DNA from: Poseidonocella sedimentorum | GTDB taxonomy: Bacteria > Pseudomonadota > Alphaproteobacteria > Rhodobacterales > Rhodobacteraceae | Reading direction: 5' to 3' | NCBI RefSeq assembly: GCF_900116005.1 | Contig: NZ_FOYI01000002.1 | Span: 310,001-374,000, forward strand | Length of the DNA stretch: 64,000 nucleotides | Shown here: one piece after another, positions 41,928-50,446 of the stretch | Position numbering within the stretch: position 1 is the first letter of the stretch | Layout: the number at the start of each line of letters is the position of its first letter | Translations under genes and position numbers: made by a program | The notes under the pieces: generated by a model | Told to the model about the DNA's origin: nothing | Database searches by the model: none | The model's input: only the letters and a program-made list of their open reading frames with translations

Positions 41928-42296
41928 TTACAGCAGGGCCACGCCAAGCGCGGCGGCAGCCATGAGAAAGAGGACAGGCGTCCAGAGCAGGCGCTCGGGG
42001 CGCGACGGGCTCGCGGCATTCGCGGCAAGGGACATCACGGTGAGCGCGATGGCCGGCCAGAACAGCGGCGCCAGTGGCGATGCGCCGACACCGGCCCGCG
42101 CCAGAACCGCCCCGGCCATTGCCCCGAGCAGCGCCGCCTGGACCAGAGCCAGCGCACGCCACGCGGGGGGCAGACGGCCCGGAAAACGGCCGCCGACCGT
42201 GAAGCGGCCGAGCGGGGCGCCGGCGGCGACGGCGAGGTGCATCGCCACGGGCAGCGCGGCCAGGCCGGCATAGGCGAGGGCGAGTGCCTGGGTCAT
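41928..42296 (-). CDS. Small membrane protein
   Basis: A 122-residue protein with four hydrophobic helices (ALALAYAGLAALPVAMHLAV, ALVQAALLGAMAGAVLA, LFWPAIALTVMSLAANA, TPVLFLMAAAALGVALL). No family recognised. The ATG at 42296 lies 10 bp after the stop of a 56-residue basic protein gene and 16 bp before the SDR gene, so it is part of a five-gene minus-strand cluster. Confidence 0.6.
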   Translation of the reverse strand: MTQALALAYAGLAALPVAMHLAVAAGAPLGRFTVGGRFPGRLPPAWRALALVQAALLGAMAGAVLARAGVGASPLAPLFWPAIALTVMSLAANAASPSRPERLLWTPVLFLMAAAALGVALL

Positions 42297-42306
42297 GGCC
42301 GGACCC

Positions 42307-42477
42307 TCACCACCGCGTCTTGCGGGACGGTGCCGCGCGGCGTGCGGCGCGGGCCCGGCCATCCGGCAAGCCGAGATCGCCCCAGAGATGCCGGGGCGGG
42401 TAGGTGCAGCGCCAACGTGGTCGAGCGCCGGTCAAAAGGCGGTAAAGGCCGCCCATACGGGTGCGTGGATCTTGCAT
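42307..42477 (-). CDS. Small basic protein (56 aa)
   Basis: A short gene that is easily missed. The ATG at 42477 has an excellent ribosome site (GGAGGAAACC directly upstream). The product is Arg-rich with YPPRHLWGDLGLPDGRAR near the middle, a faint echo of DUF1127-type small proteins (a DIGL-like turn), though the match is weak. It precedes the small membrane protein gene and is probably cotranscribed with it. Confidence 0.5.
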   Translation of the reverse strand: MQDPRTRMGGLYRLLTGARPRWRCTYPPRHLWGDLGLPDGRARAARRAAPSRKTRW

Positions 42478-42488
42478 GGTTTCCTCCC

Positions 42489-42854
42489 TCATCCGACGAC
42501 AGCATGGCCGCGGCCGCGCAGACAATTCAGCACGATCTCCTCGCGCGCGTCACTTGCGTTGGAGACGCCCGCCGCCGCCCCCGCCAGCGCGCCGACTACG
42601 GCGCCGCCAAGCGCATCGCCGTCCTCGTCCACCTTGCCCAACAGACCGCCGATCCCGGCCCCGAGGGCAGCGGAGGCCATCGTCTCGTGGTCGAGCTGCG
42701 ACTGGTTGCGGGCAAGATCGCGGCAGGCGGCGAGATCGCTCTCGAACCGGGCATTCGGCGCGCCGTCGAGGATCGGATCCACATCCGTGCCCATTTCGGC
42801 GCAGGCCCCCAGAAGCGCGGTCAGGGCCAGAGGGGTGAGCAGTATCGATTTCAT
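42489..42854 (-). CDS. Glycine-zipper lipoprotein
   Basis: A 121-residue lipoprotein: signal and lipobox TALLGAC, then an acidic Cys-containing mid-part (DLAACRDLARNQSQLD), and a glycine-zipper segment (ALGAGIGGLLG, ALGGAVVGALAGAAAG). Such proteins sit in the outer membrane and may oligomerise. A second Cys pair (AACRD, LNCLRG) could form a disulfide. Followed by the 56-aa gene. Confidence 0.75.
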   Translation of the reverse strand: MKSILLTPLALTALLGACAEMGTDVDPILDGAPNARFESDLAACRDLARNQSQLDHETMASAALGAGIGGLLGKVDEDGDALGGAVVGALAGAAAGVSNASDAREEIVLNCLRGRGHAVVG

Positions 42855-42953
42855 TGTCGTGTCTCCTTCGACGGTTGTGCGTGTCGAAGGGGATCTACCG
42901 TGCCAAACCCGCGCGCGGCATGACCGCAGCGCTCAACCGATTGACCCCGGGTA

Positions 42954-43964
42954 TCAATTGGCGAGCCACGCGGTCGGGCTCATCCCGGTCCACCGCCGAA
43001 AGGCCCGGACAAAGGCCGACGCCTCGGAAAACCCCAGAAGATAGGCCGCCTCACCGACCGAGACCTTGCGCGCGCCGAGGTAATCCATCGCCATCCGGTG
43101 GCGCAGGTCGTCATGAACCTGCGCGAAGGTCGCGCCCTCGTCCTTGAGGCGGCGGTAAAGCGTCTGGCGGCTCATCCCGAGATCGCGTGCGATGCGGTCC
43201 ATCGAAAGCGTGCCCTCGTGCAGGTCCGCGAGCATCCGCGCCTCGACGGCTGCGCGCACCGTGTCGTTTGACGCAAGCTCAGTCAGCAACCCGTCGGCAT
43301 GGCGCGTGAAGACGCCGAAGACATAGTCCTTGCCGCCATCGAACGGCACATCGAGCCAGACCGGATTGATCCGAAGCGCATTGCGCGCCGCGCGAAACGT
43401 CACCGGGACCCGGAACAGGTCGGGGTAGCGATTGGCGTGCGGCGGCGGCGCGTAGGAGACCTCCAGCGCCTGTTCGAACGGGAACTCCGGGGCCGAGCGC
43501 CGAAACTCGGAGATGAACCGCGCGAAGCTCGCCTCGGTCGCCATCCAGTTCCCGTCGCTGGGCCGGTGATCCACCAGCCAGACAGCGCCCGCCTCCCGCT
43601 CAAGGGCGAACCGGTCCCGCCCGCCGGGGATCGGCACATCGGCCATGAGGCGCGCATAGCGGTTCAACTGGTCCAGACTGTGGGGAAACGAGGAGGAGGC
43701 ATGCACGATCTGGCCGACGATCGACATCGTCTCGAGCCGGGTTTCCAGCACGTGACGGAGAAGCAGCGAGGTGTCGCCCGTGGCCGCGATCGCGGCGGCG
43801 ATAAGGGTCTGGTAGGAGTCGGTTGGAATACGGCCATCCTGATCGGCGAGAGCCTCCGTCGTCAGCCCCGATGCCGCCAGAAGCCCGCCCCGCGAGGCCC
43901 CCTCGGCCACCGCGTAGTCGAGAAACGCGTTCGCGAAACCGGCGGCCATGGTCTGATCAGACAT
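42954..43964 (-). CDS. AraC-family regulator with Arabinose_bd/OruR-like N-terminus
   Basis: A 336-residue regulator. The C-terminal AraC HTH pair is SMDRIARDLGMSRQTLYRRL and SVGEAAYLLGFSEASAFVRA followed by FRRWTGMSPTAWL. The N-terminal ~200 residues follow the Arabinose_bd-type ligand domain common to OruR/QS-type regulators (SIVGQIVHASSSFPHSLDQL). The start at 43964 has GAGGAG. Its target is unknown; the lipoprotein gene is about 100 bp downstream on the same strand. Confidence 0.88.
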   Translation of the reverse strand: MSDQTMAAGFANAFLDYAVAEGASRGGLLAASGLTTEALADQDGRIPTDSYQTLIAAAIAATGDTSLLLRHVLETRLETMSIVGQIVHASSSFPHSLDQLNRYARLMADVPIPGGRDRFALEREAGAVWLVDHRPSDGNWMATEASFARFISEFRRSAPEFPFEQALEVSYAPPPHANRYPDLFRVPVTFRAARNALRINPVWLDVPFDGGKDYVFGVFTRHADGLLTELASNDTVRAAVEARMLADLHEGTLSMDRIARDLGMSRQTLYRRLKDEGATFAQVHDDLRHRMAMDYLGARKVSVGEAAYLLGFSEASAFVRAFRRWTGMSPTAWLAN

Positions 43965-44077
43965 GCGGCAATCTCCTCGGGTTAATGTCCTCATGCGCCC
44001 GGTCGTGCCGCTGCAGCGCAGACAGATTGCCTTGAGATATGACGCTAGGGCAACCCACTTGCCGCGTCGGCGCCTGA

Positions 44078-44113
44078 TTAGCCGGTCCCCGGGGTCAAGG
44101 GCCCCGGCGCTAA
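44078..44113 (-). terminator. Hairpin downstream of uxuB
   Basis: TTAGC (44078-44082) pairs with GCTAA (44109-44113), and CCGGGG (44089-44094) pairs with CCCCGG (44102-44107), with an internal loop. It lies just past the uxuB stop on the minus strand. There is no T-run, so termination is only suggested by location. Confidence 0.35.
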
Positions 44114-44120
44114 CCCCGGA

Positions 44121-45557
44121 TCACATGCCGTTTCGGAGCATCGTGTTTAGGGCCGTCTCAACGCTGCTCTGCCAGACGGCATTGGTTTGCAGCGCCTCGG
44201 GGATGAGGCCGGGGAGGCTGTTTAGATGTGCGATGAGGGCGACCGCGGTCTCGGGGGCGGGGTCGCGCTGCAAGGCCGCGCCCAATGGATCGCGCAGATC
44301 GTAGGCGTGGCCATCGTCCCTGCGCCCCAGCGTGTACCGCATCCAGGCCGCGGTGGCGAAGGCGAAAGCGTCTAGGGACTGGCCACGCCGGAGGGCGTCG
44401 AGCGCCGGAGCGAACACCCGTTGCGGCATCTTTTCCGAGCCGTCCATCGCGATCTGATAGGTTTCATGCGCCAGATGCGGGTTGGCGAAGCGCTGTGCGA
44501 GGTCCTCCGCATAGGCCGCGAAATCCACGCCGGGCAGGGGGTCGAGCGTGGCGGCCGCGGCGGCGAGATGGCGCCGGACGAGGGGCGCGAGCGCGGCGTC
44601 GGCCATCACATCGCGCACGTATTTGTGCCCGGCCAGAAACCCGGTGTAGGCCAGCATCGAATGCGCGCCGTTGAGCATCCGCAGTTTCATCTCCTCAAAC
44701 GGGCGCACATCCTCGACAAAGAGCGCCCCGCCCGCGGCCCAGTCGGGGCGGCCGGATGGAAAGCGATCCTCGATCACCCATTGATGAAAGGCTTCGGTCT
44801 CCACGGCGGCGGCGTCCTGAAACCCGGTCAGGTCTTCGGCGAGCTGCAGGGTTTCCGGTCCGCGCGCCGGGGTGATCCGATCGACCATGGTGGCGGGAAA
44901 GGCGACCTCGGTTTCGATATGGTCCACGAGTTCGGGCGCGGCGCGGCGGGCAAAGTCGGCCAACAGAGCGCGGACCATCGCCCCGTTTTCCGGCAGATTG
45001 TCGCAGCACAGCACGCTAAAGGGGGCGATCCCGGCGGCGCGGCGGGCCTTGAGCGCCCAGACCAGCAACCCGGCGACGCCCGTCGGCGCGTCCGGGTTGG
45101 CCAGATCTGCGGCAATCGCCGGGTGTTCGGGGTTCACGCCCCCGGTCCGCCGGTCGATGCCATAGCCCTTTTCCGTGACTGTCAGGCTGACGATCCGGGT
45201 CGTCGGGGCGCGGAGCGCGGCGAGCACCGCCGCGCGGTCGGTGCGCAAACTGAGCGCGGCGGCGAGGGAGCCTATGACACGGGCCCGGGTGCCGCCACTG
45301 CTGCGCTCCAGAATGGTGTAGAGCCCGTCTTGCGGGGTCAGTTCCTCGGCCGGGGCGGTGCTGCGCAGGCTGACGCCGATGATGCGCCAATCCCCGGCTG
45401 ACGCGGCCAACGCATCGTCGGTATAGACCGCCTGATGGGCCTTGTGAAACGCGCCCAGCCCGATGTGGACGATGCCGGGCCCATGGGCCTCGCGCCGGTA
45501 GGCGGGGCGCTGGACCGTGTCGGGCAGAGCGGCGGCGGAGGTCAGGCGCGTCGTCAT
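44121..45557 (-). CDS. uxuB: Mannitol dehydrogenase family / fructuronate reductase
   Basis: A 478-residue long-chain polyol dehydrogenase. The N-terminal IVHIGLGAFHKAHQAVYTDD is the NAD-binding start, and KLRMLNGAHSMLAYTGFLAG with the catalytic lysine region is typical of mannitol dehydrogenase/fructuronate reductase. In this setting it should reduce D-fructuronate to D-mannonate, or the reverse. The ATG at 45557 overlaps the uxuA stop by 4 bases. Confidence 0.88.
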   Translation of the reverse strand: MTTRLTSAAALPDTVQRPAYRREAHGPGIVHIGLGAFHKAHQAVYTDDALAASAGDWRIIGVSLRSTAPAEELTPQDGLYTILERSSGGTRARVIGSLAAALSLRTDRAAVLAALRAPTTRIVSLTVTEKGYGIDRRTGGVNPEHPAIAADLANPDAPTGVAGLLVWALKARRAAGIAPFSVLCCDNLPENGAMVRALLADFARRAAPELVDHIETEVAFPATMVDRITPARGPETLQLAEDLTGFQDAAAVETEAFHQWVIEDRFPSGRPDWAAGGALFVEDVRPFEEMKLRMLNGAHSMLAYTGFLAGHKYVRDVMADAALAPLVRRHLAAAAATLDPLPGVDFAAYAEDLAQRFANPHLAHETYQIAMDGSEKMPQRVFAPALDALRRGQSLDAFAFATAAWMRYTLGRRDDGHAYDLRDPLGAALQRDPAPETAVALIAHLNSLPGLIPEALQTNAVWQSSVETALNTMLRNGM

Positions 45558-46765
45558 TCGGCGGCCACCCGGGGCTCCAATGCGGCGATGATGCCGCGCA
45601 ATTCCGCCAGCCCCTTGAGCCGCCCGATCGACGGGTAGCCCGGTTGGGCGCGCCGTCCCAGATCGTCGAGAATGTCCTGCCCGTGGTCGGGGCGGAAGGG
45701 GATCGACCAATCAGCACGTCCGGTTGCCTTGCGGCGTGCCTCTTCCCTCAGCGCGGCTTCGACCAGCGCGACCATATCGGTATCGCCGCCCAGATGCTCG
45801 GCCTCGTGGAAGGAGCCCCGGACCTCGCTCGACTCCCGTTTGACGTTGCGCAAATGCAGGAAATGCACCCGGTCGCCCAGCCGCTCCATCATCCCGGGCA
45901 GGTCATTGTCGGGCCGCGCGCCGAGCGAGCCGGAGCAGAGCGTGATGCCGTTCGCGGGCAGATCCACCGCCTCCATCACCGCCCGGTAGTGCGCCTCGGT
46001 CGACATGATCCGGGGCAGGCCGAGGAGAGAGAAGGGCGGATCGTCGGGGTGGCAGCAGAGCCGCAGGCCAAGTTCCTGCGCCACCGGCGCGACCTCGGCA
46101 AGGAAATCGACGAGATGGCTCCGAAGCGTCTCTTCGGGCATGGCCGCATATTCGGCGAGATGCGCGCGCACCTCCTCAAGGCTGAAATTCTCCGCTGCGC
46201 CGGGCAGGCCGAAGACCACGTTGCCGGCCAGTTGCTCGGCCTCTGCCTCGGTCATCTCGGCAAAACGCCGGGCCGCGGCGTCCAGTTGCGCGGCATCGTA
46301 ATCGGCCTCGGCGCCCGGGCGTTTGAGAATATTGAGGTCGAAGGCGATGAAATCGATCAGGTCGAAGCGCATGCAGGTGGCGCCGTTGGACAACCGCCAG
46401 GCGAGGTCGGTCCGGGTCCAGTCGAGCACGGGCATGAAGTTGTAGCAGATCACCTCGATCCCCGCCTCGGCGAGGTTGCGCAGGCTCGTCTTGTAGTTGG
46501 CGATATGCGCGCGCCACGCGCCCTGCTGCTTCTTGATGTCTTCCGAAACCGGCAGGCTTTCGACAACCTCCCAGCGAAGCCCGGAGGGCGCGCCGTCGCG
46601 CATGCGCCCGATCTCATCCTGGCGTTTGCGGATGTCCTCCAGCGTCCAGGCCGTACCCGTCGGCACGTGGTGCAGAGCGGTGACGATCCCTTCCGCCCCC
46701 GCCTGGGCCACATCGTCTGTGGAAACGAGGTCCTTCGGACCAAACCAGCGCCACGTCTGCTTCAT
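45554..46765 (-). CDS. uxuA: Mannonate dehydratase
   Basis: A 403-residue enzyme that dehydrates D-mannonate to 2-keto-3-deoxygluconate. The start MKQTWRWFGPKDLVSTDDVA and internal EVICYNFMPVLDWTRTDL, RLCCHPDDPPFSLLGLPRI, and HFLHLRNVKRE are characteristic, with metal-binding His/Cys/Asp residues. GGAGGATATC precedes the ATG at 46765. Divergent from a GntR gene that likely controls it. Confidence 0.93.
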   Translation of the reverse strand: MKQTWRWFGPKDLVSTDDVAQAGAEGIVTALHHVPTGTAWTLEDIRKRQDEIGRMRDGAPSGLRWEVVESLPVSEDIKKQQGAWRAHIANYKTSLRNLAEAGIEVICYNFMPVLDWTRTDLAWRLSNGATCMRFDLIDFIAFDLNILKRPGAEADYDAAQLDAAARRFAEMTEAEAEQLAGNVVFGLPGAAENFSLEEVRAHLAEYAAMPEETLRSHLVDFLAEVAPVAQELGLRLCCHPDDPPFSLLGLPRIMSTEAHYRAVMEAVDLPANGITLCSGSLGARPDNDLPGMMERLGDRVHFLHLRNVKRESSEVRGSFHEAEHLGGDTDMVALVEAALREEARRKATGRADWSIPFRPDHGQDILDDLGRRAQPGYPSIGRLKGLAELRGIIAALEPRVAAE

Positions 46766-46800
46766 GATATCCTCCCGAGTCGCGTTTGTGGGTAACCGTA

Positions 46801-46843
46801 TCATTTACCCCGATTGCTGCCTAGTATGGAAGTATGGTAATGA
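46801..46843. promoter_or_regulatory. Candidate GntR operator between uxuA and regulator
   Basis: TCATTTACC (46801-46809) and GGTAATGA (46836-46843) are facing near-complementary arms in the 100-bp divergent promoter region. A further GGTAA at 46792 also pairs with the first arm. The placement suits a shared operator for the divergent genes; no experimental support is available. Confidence 0.35.
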
Positions 46844-46865
46844 CACGGCGGGGGGACGACGAATC

Positions 46866-47612
46866 ATGCGGATCAAACCGATTTCAGATTGGCGGCTGGA
46901 CCCGGCGACGCCCATCGTGCCGCAGATAACGCGTATCTTGCGCGAGCGCATCATCCGCGCCGACCTCAAACCCGGCGACCGCCTGACCGAATCCGAGGTC
47001 GCCCGCGTCTATGAGGTCAGCCGGCAACCGGCCCGGGAAGCCTTCATCCGCCTCGCCGATCAGGGCCTCGTTACCGTGATGCCCCAGCGGGGCACGTTGG
47101 TCAGCCGCATCAGCTATGTCTCGGTGCTGGATGCGCGCTTTCTGCGCGAGGCGATCGAAGCCGATATCGTCAAGATTCTCGCCCAGTCGCCGGACAAGGT
47201 CGCGATTGCCGAGCTTCGCGCCCAACTGGTGAAGCAGGAGGAGATCGGCCCCAGCCAGCCGGAGAGCTTCATCCGCCTCGACGATCTGTTTCACCGCACC
47301 CTGGCCGACGCCGCGGGCAAGGGCGGGGCCTGGAAGCAGATCGAGGGGATGAAATCCCAGATGGACCGTGTGCGCTTCCTGTCGCTTGGCGCCTTCCCGA
47401 CCAAGAACCTCATCGGCCAGCATCGAGACATCGTCGATCAGATCGAACGCGGCGACATTTCCGGCGGCAATTCCGCGATCCGTCACCATTTGCGCGAAGT
47501 GCTCGCCGACTTGCCGCAGATCGTTGCAGCCAACACCAGTTTTTTCGAATTGCCGGAGGGCGAAACGCCCGCTCCGGTCAATGCGCCCATCCAAGGAGGA
47601 GATATAGGATGA
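46866..47612 (+). CDS. GntR-family (FCD) regulator of the hexuronate cluster
   Basis: A 248-residue regulator. The GntR winged helix is LRERIIRADLKPGDRLTESE with VSRQPAREAFIRLADQGL near residue 50. The C-terminal FCD helical domain has LDARFLREAIEADIV and a His pattern DLFHRTL...GQHRDIV...RHHLREV that can bind metal and a sugar acid. It is in UxuR/ExuR-like context. Its stop overlaps the dctP ATG by 4 bases, so regulator and transporter are one operon. Confidence 0.9.
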   Translation: MRIKPISDWRLDPATPIVPQITRILRERIIRADLKPGDRLTESEVARVYEVSRQPAREAFIRLADQGLVTVMPQRGTLVSRISYVSVLDARFLREAIEADIVKILAQSPDKVAIAELRAQLVKQEEIGPSQPESFIRLDDLFHRTLADAAGKGGAWKQIEGMKSQMDRVRFLSLGAFPTKNLIGQHRDIVDQIERGDISGGNSAIRHHLREVLADLPQIVAANTSFFELPEGETPAPVNAPIQGGDIG

Positions 47613-48577
47613 AACTTTCAGTCAAATTTGCCGCCGCTGCCGCGGTCGCGAGCTGCCTCGCCGCACCGCTTGAGGCTCAGGAAATGACGCTCAAGCTCGG
47701 CCACCTCGCCAACGAGGACAACCCGTGGCACCTCGCGTCGGAAAAATTCGGCGAAGAGCTTTCGGCGCTGACCGATGGCCGGATCGCGGTCGAGGTTTTC
47801 CCCAACGAGTCGCTCGGCAAGGAAATCGACCTGATCAACGGGATGCAGCTCGGCACCGTCGACATGACGATCACGGGCGAGAGCCTCCAGAACTGGGCGC
47901 CCAAGGCCGCGCTGTTGGCGGTCCCCTATGCGTTCCAGACAATCGAGGACATGGACGCGTTTGCCTCTGGTCCGGTGGGCGATGAAATCGAAGCGCAGAT
48001 CGTCGAGAAGGTCCAGATCCGCCCGATCGCCTATTTCGCCCGTGGCGCGCGCGATCTGACGTCAAATCGCCCGATTGCCCACCCCGATGACCTCAACGGC
48101 CTGAAAATGCGTGTGCCCAACGTGCCGCTCTTTGTTGATGTCTGGTCCGCGCTTGGCGCCAACCCCGGCCCGATGGCCTTCTCCGAGGTCTTCACCTCGC
48201 TCCAGAACGGCACCATCGAAGCGCAGGAAAACCCGCTCGCGCTGATCCGGTCGGCAAGCTTCAACGAAGTGCAGAGCCACGTGAACCTCACAGACCACGT
48301 GCGGTCCTGGATCTACCTGACCATCGCCGAATCTACCTGGAACAAGCTCAGCGAAGAAGATCGCGCTGCCGTGACCGAAGCCGCTGCGCGCGCGCAGGCC
48401 TATGAGCGTGAGCTGTTCGAAAAGAGCCTCGCGGATGACCGCGCCTACCTCGAAAGCAAAGGCATGACCTTCGTCGAAGTCGACGCCGCCGCATTCCAGG
48501 CCGCCGCGAAGGACGCGGTTCTCGCGAACGTCAATGACGAGATCAAACCGATCGTCGAAGACCTCTTCTCCAACTGA
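47609..48577 (+). CDS. dctP: TRAP transporter substrate-binding protein
   Basis: A 322-residue periplasmic protein with a signal peptide (AAAAAVASCLAAPLEAQE). DctP family features are LKLGHLANEDNPWHLASEKF at the start, LGTVDMTITGES, and the conserved arginine segment LNGLKMRVPNVPLFVDVWSA that clamps the ligand carboxylate. The ligand is probably a hexuronate or aldonate given uxuBA. A GGAGGAG precedes the ATG. A strong terminator-like hairpin follows it. Confidence 0.93.
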   Translation: MKLSVKFAAAAAVASCLAAPLEAQEMTLKLGHLANEDNPWHLASEKFGEELSALTDGRIAVEVFPNESLGKEIDLINGMQLGTVDMTITGESLQNWAPKAALLAVPYAFQTIEDMDAFASGPVGDEIEAQIVEKVQIRPIAYFARGARDLTSNRPIAHPDDLNGLKMRVPNVPLFVDVWSALGANPGPMAFSEVFTSLQNGTIEAQENPLALIRSASFNEVQSHVNLTDHVRSWIYLTIAESTWNKLSEEDRAAVTEAAARAQAYERELFEKSLADDRAYLESKGMTFVEVDAAAFQAAAKDAVLANVNDEIKPIVEDLFSN

Positions 48578-48586
48578 TCGAGATCC

Positions 48587-48618
48587 GCTCCGGCGCCGGA
48601 GACCCCCGGCGCCGGAGC
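48587..48618 (+). terminator. Intercistronic attenuator/terminator after dctP
   Basis: A 13-bp perfect stem GCTCCGGCGCCGG (48587-48599) with CCGGCGCCGGAGC (48606-48618), 6-nt loop, followed by AAATTTTT. It lies between dctP and the permease genes and would raise binding-protein level relative to permease. Confidence 0.85.
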
Positions 48619-48649
48619 AAATTTTTCTCATGAAATCCCGAGGTCCGAT

Positions 48650-49156
48650 GTGCGACGCGCAGATAAGATCATCCATCTGATCACACGGCTTGCCCAATGT
48701 GGCGCGGGGCTGTCATTCGCCCTGCTGATCCTCGCCGTTCTGGTTCAGATCACCGGACGCCTGATCGGCTTTTCCGCCGTCTGGACCGAAGAACTCACGC
48801 GCTACGCGTTGCTATTCACGGTGTCGTTCGGCGCTGGCCTTGCGTTCCGCTCCGGCGATCTGGTGAACGTGGATGTGGTCTGCGAATTCCTGCCGGGCCG
48901 GGCGCCTTGGGTCCTGCGCCTCGTCGCAGCACTGAGCACCGGCGGCCTCGCGCTCTACCTCTTGCCGCATGCGTGGCGCTATGTCTCCATCGGCAAGATG
49001 CAGACATCTCCGGCGCTCGGGGTGCGCATGGATTACATTCATTTCACGGTCTGGCTCCTGTTGCTGTTCCTTGCGGTCTTCGCCGCGCTGCGGGTGCTGG
49101 GCATGCTGACCGGGGCCGAAGACGGCAAGCCCGTCAAACCCGAAGAGGACCTCTGA
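48650..49156 (+). CDS. dctQ: TRAP transporter small permease (DctQ)
   Basis: A 168-residue membrane protein with four helices (LSFALLILAVLVQITGRLI, LLFTVSFGAGLAFRSG, VLRLVAALSTGGLALYLL, WLLLLFLAVFAALRVLG). WTEELTRYALLF and a following GAGLAFRSGD are the DctQ signature. The start is GTG at 48650; the overlapping ATG at 48648 is out of frame. Followed 3 bp later by dctM. Confidence 0.9.
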   Translation: MRRADKIIHLITRLAQCGAGLSFALLILAVLVQITGRLIGFSAVWTEELTRYALLFTVSFGAGLAFRSGDLVNVDVVCEFLPGRAPWVLRLVAALSTGGLALYLLPHAWRYVSIGKMQTSPALGVRMDYIHFTVWLLLLFLAVFAALRVLGMLTGAEDGKPVKPEEDL

Positions 49157-49159
49157 GCC

Positions 49160-50437
49160 ATGGAAGTCGCTGTTCTGTTTCTCGTTTTCGTCGGCGGGCT
49201 TGTCCTGGGCATTCCCGTGGCGATCACGCTCGGCCTCTCTTCGCTGGCCTATCTTCTGCTGACCGGCACACCGCCGGTGGTCATGCCGCAAAAGATGTAC
49301 GCGGGCATGGACGTGTTCGTCCTGCTCTCGATCCCGGGTTTCATCCTCGCCGGCAATCTCATGAACCAAGGCGGGATCACGGGGCGGATCATCCGCTTTG
49401 CCAACGCGCTGGTGGGTTGGATTCGTGGCGGCCTCGGCCTGACCAATATCGCGGCCTCCATGCTCTTCGGTGGCATCACCGGAACGGCCGTGGCTGATGC
49501 GGCCTCGATCGGCGGAGTGATGATTCCGGGCATGAAGAAGGCGGGCTACCCGGCGGACTTTTCCGCCGCCGTGACCGCGGCGTCCTCCACCGTCGGGCCC
49601 ATCATTCCGCCGTCCGTCCCGATGATCATCGTCGGGGCGCTGTCGGGGATCTCGGTGGGCCAGATGTTCCTCGCCGGGGCGGTCCCGGGGATCCTGATGG
49701 GCGTGGCCATGATGGTAACGGCCTATGTCATCTCCGCCCGCCGCAACTTCCCGCGCCAAAGCTGGCAGGGGCTGGGCGAGGTCTCGCGCGCGTTCTCCGG
49801 GGCCTTCTGGGCGCTCGCGATGACGTTCCTCATCATCTACGGTCTGCTGTCGGGCCTCGCCACGCCATCCGAGACTGCCGTCGTCGCCTCGGTCTACGCC
49901 TTCATCGTCGGCGCCTTCATCTATCGCGAGTTGCCGATCTCACGTGTCCCCGCCATCCTCGTCGAGAGCGCGACCTCGGCCGCCGGGATCCTCGCGCTGG
50001 TGGGGTTTGCGAATGTCTTCGGCTGGATCCTCGTCTCCGAGCGCATCCCACAGGCGATTGCCGATGGCGTCCTCGGGATCACCGACAACAAGTTCCTGGT
50101 GATCCTCCTGATCAACCTGCTGCTGCTCTTCGTCGGCATGTTCATGGAGACCATCGCCGCGCTCATCATCCTCTTCGTGCCGCTTCTGTCGCTCGCCGAG
50201 GCGGTGGGCATAGAGCCGCTGCACTTCGCCACCTTCGCGGTGCTCAACCTGATGATCGGGCTGACGACGCCGCCGGTCGGGGTCTGTCTCTTCGTCTGTG
50301 CCGGGATCGCGCGCCTGCCGCTGATGCCGGTGGTGGTCGCCATTCTGCCGTTCTTGCTGAGCAACATCCTCGTGTTGCTGGCGGTGTCCTACTACGCTCC
50401 GCTGGCCACCTGGCTGCCGCGGCTCCTGATCAACTGA
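49160..50437 (+). CDS. dctM: TRAP transporter large permease (DctM)
   Basis: A 425-residue permease with about 12 helices. Conserved DctM stretches include LLSIPGFILAGNLMNQGGIT, GGITGTAVADAASIGGVMIP, TAASSTVGPIIPPSVPMII, and NLMIGLTTPPVGVCLFVCAG near the end. Works with DctP and DctQ in sodium-driven uptake. Confidence 0.95.
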   Translation: MEVAVLFLVFVGGLVLGIPVAITLGLSSLAYLLLTGTPPVVMPQKMYAGMDVFVLLSIPGFILAGNLMNQGGITGRIIRFANALVGWIRGGLGLTNIAASMLFGGITGTAVADAASIGGVMIPGMKKAGYPADFSAAVTAASSTVGPIIPPSVPMIIVGALSGISVGQMFLAGAVPGILMGVAMMVTAYVISARRNFPRQSWQGLGEVSRAFSGAFWALAMTFLIIYGLLSGLATPSETAVVASVYAFIVGAFIYRELPISRVPAILVESATSAAGILALVGFANVFGWILVSERIPQAIADGVLGITDNKFLVILLINLLLLFVGMFMETIAALIILFVPLLSLAEAVGIEPLHFATFAVLNLMIGLTTPPVGVCLFVCAGIARLPLMPVVVAILPFLLSNILVLLAVSYYAPLATWLPRLLIN

Positions 50438-50446
50438 GGCTTTGTC

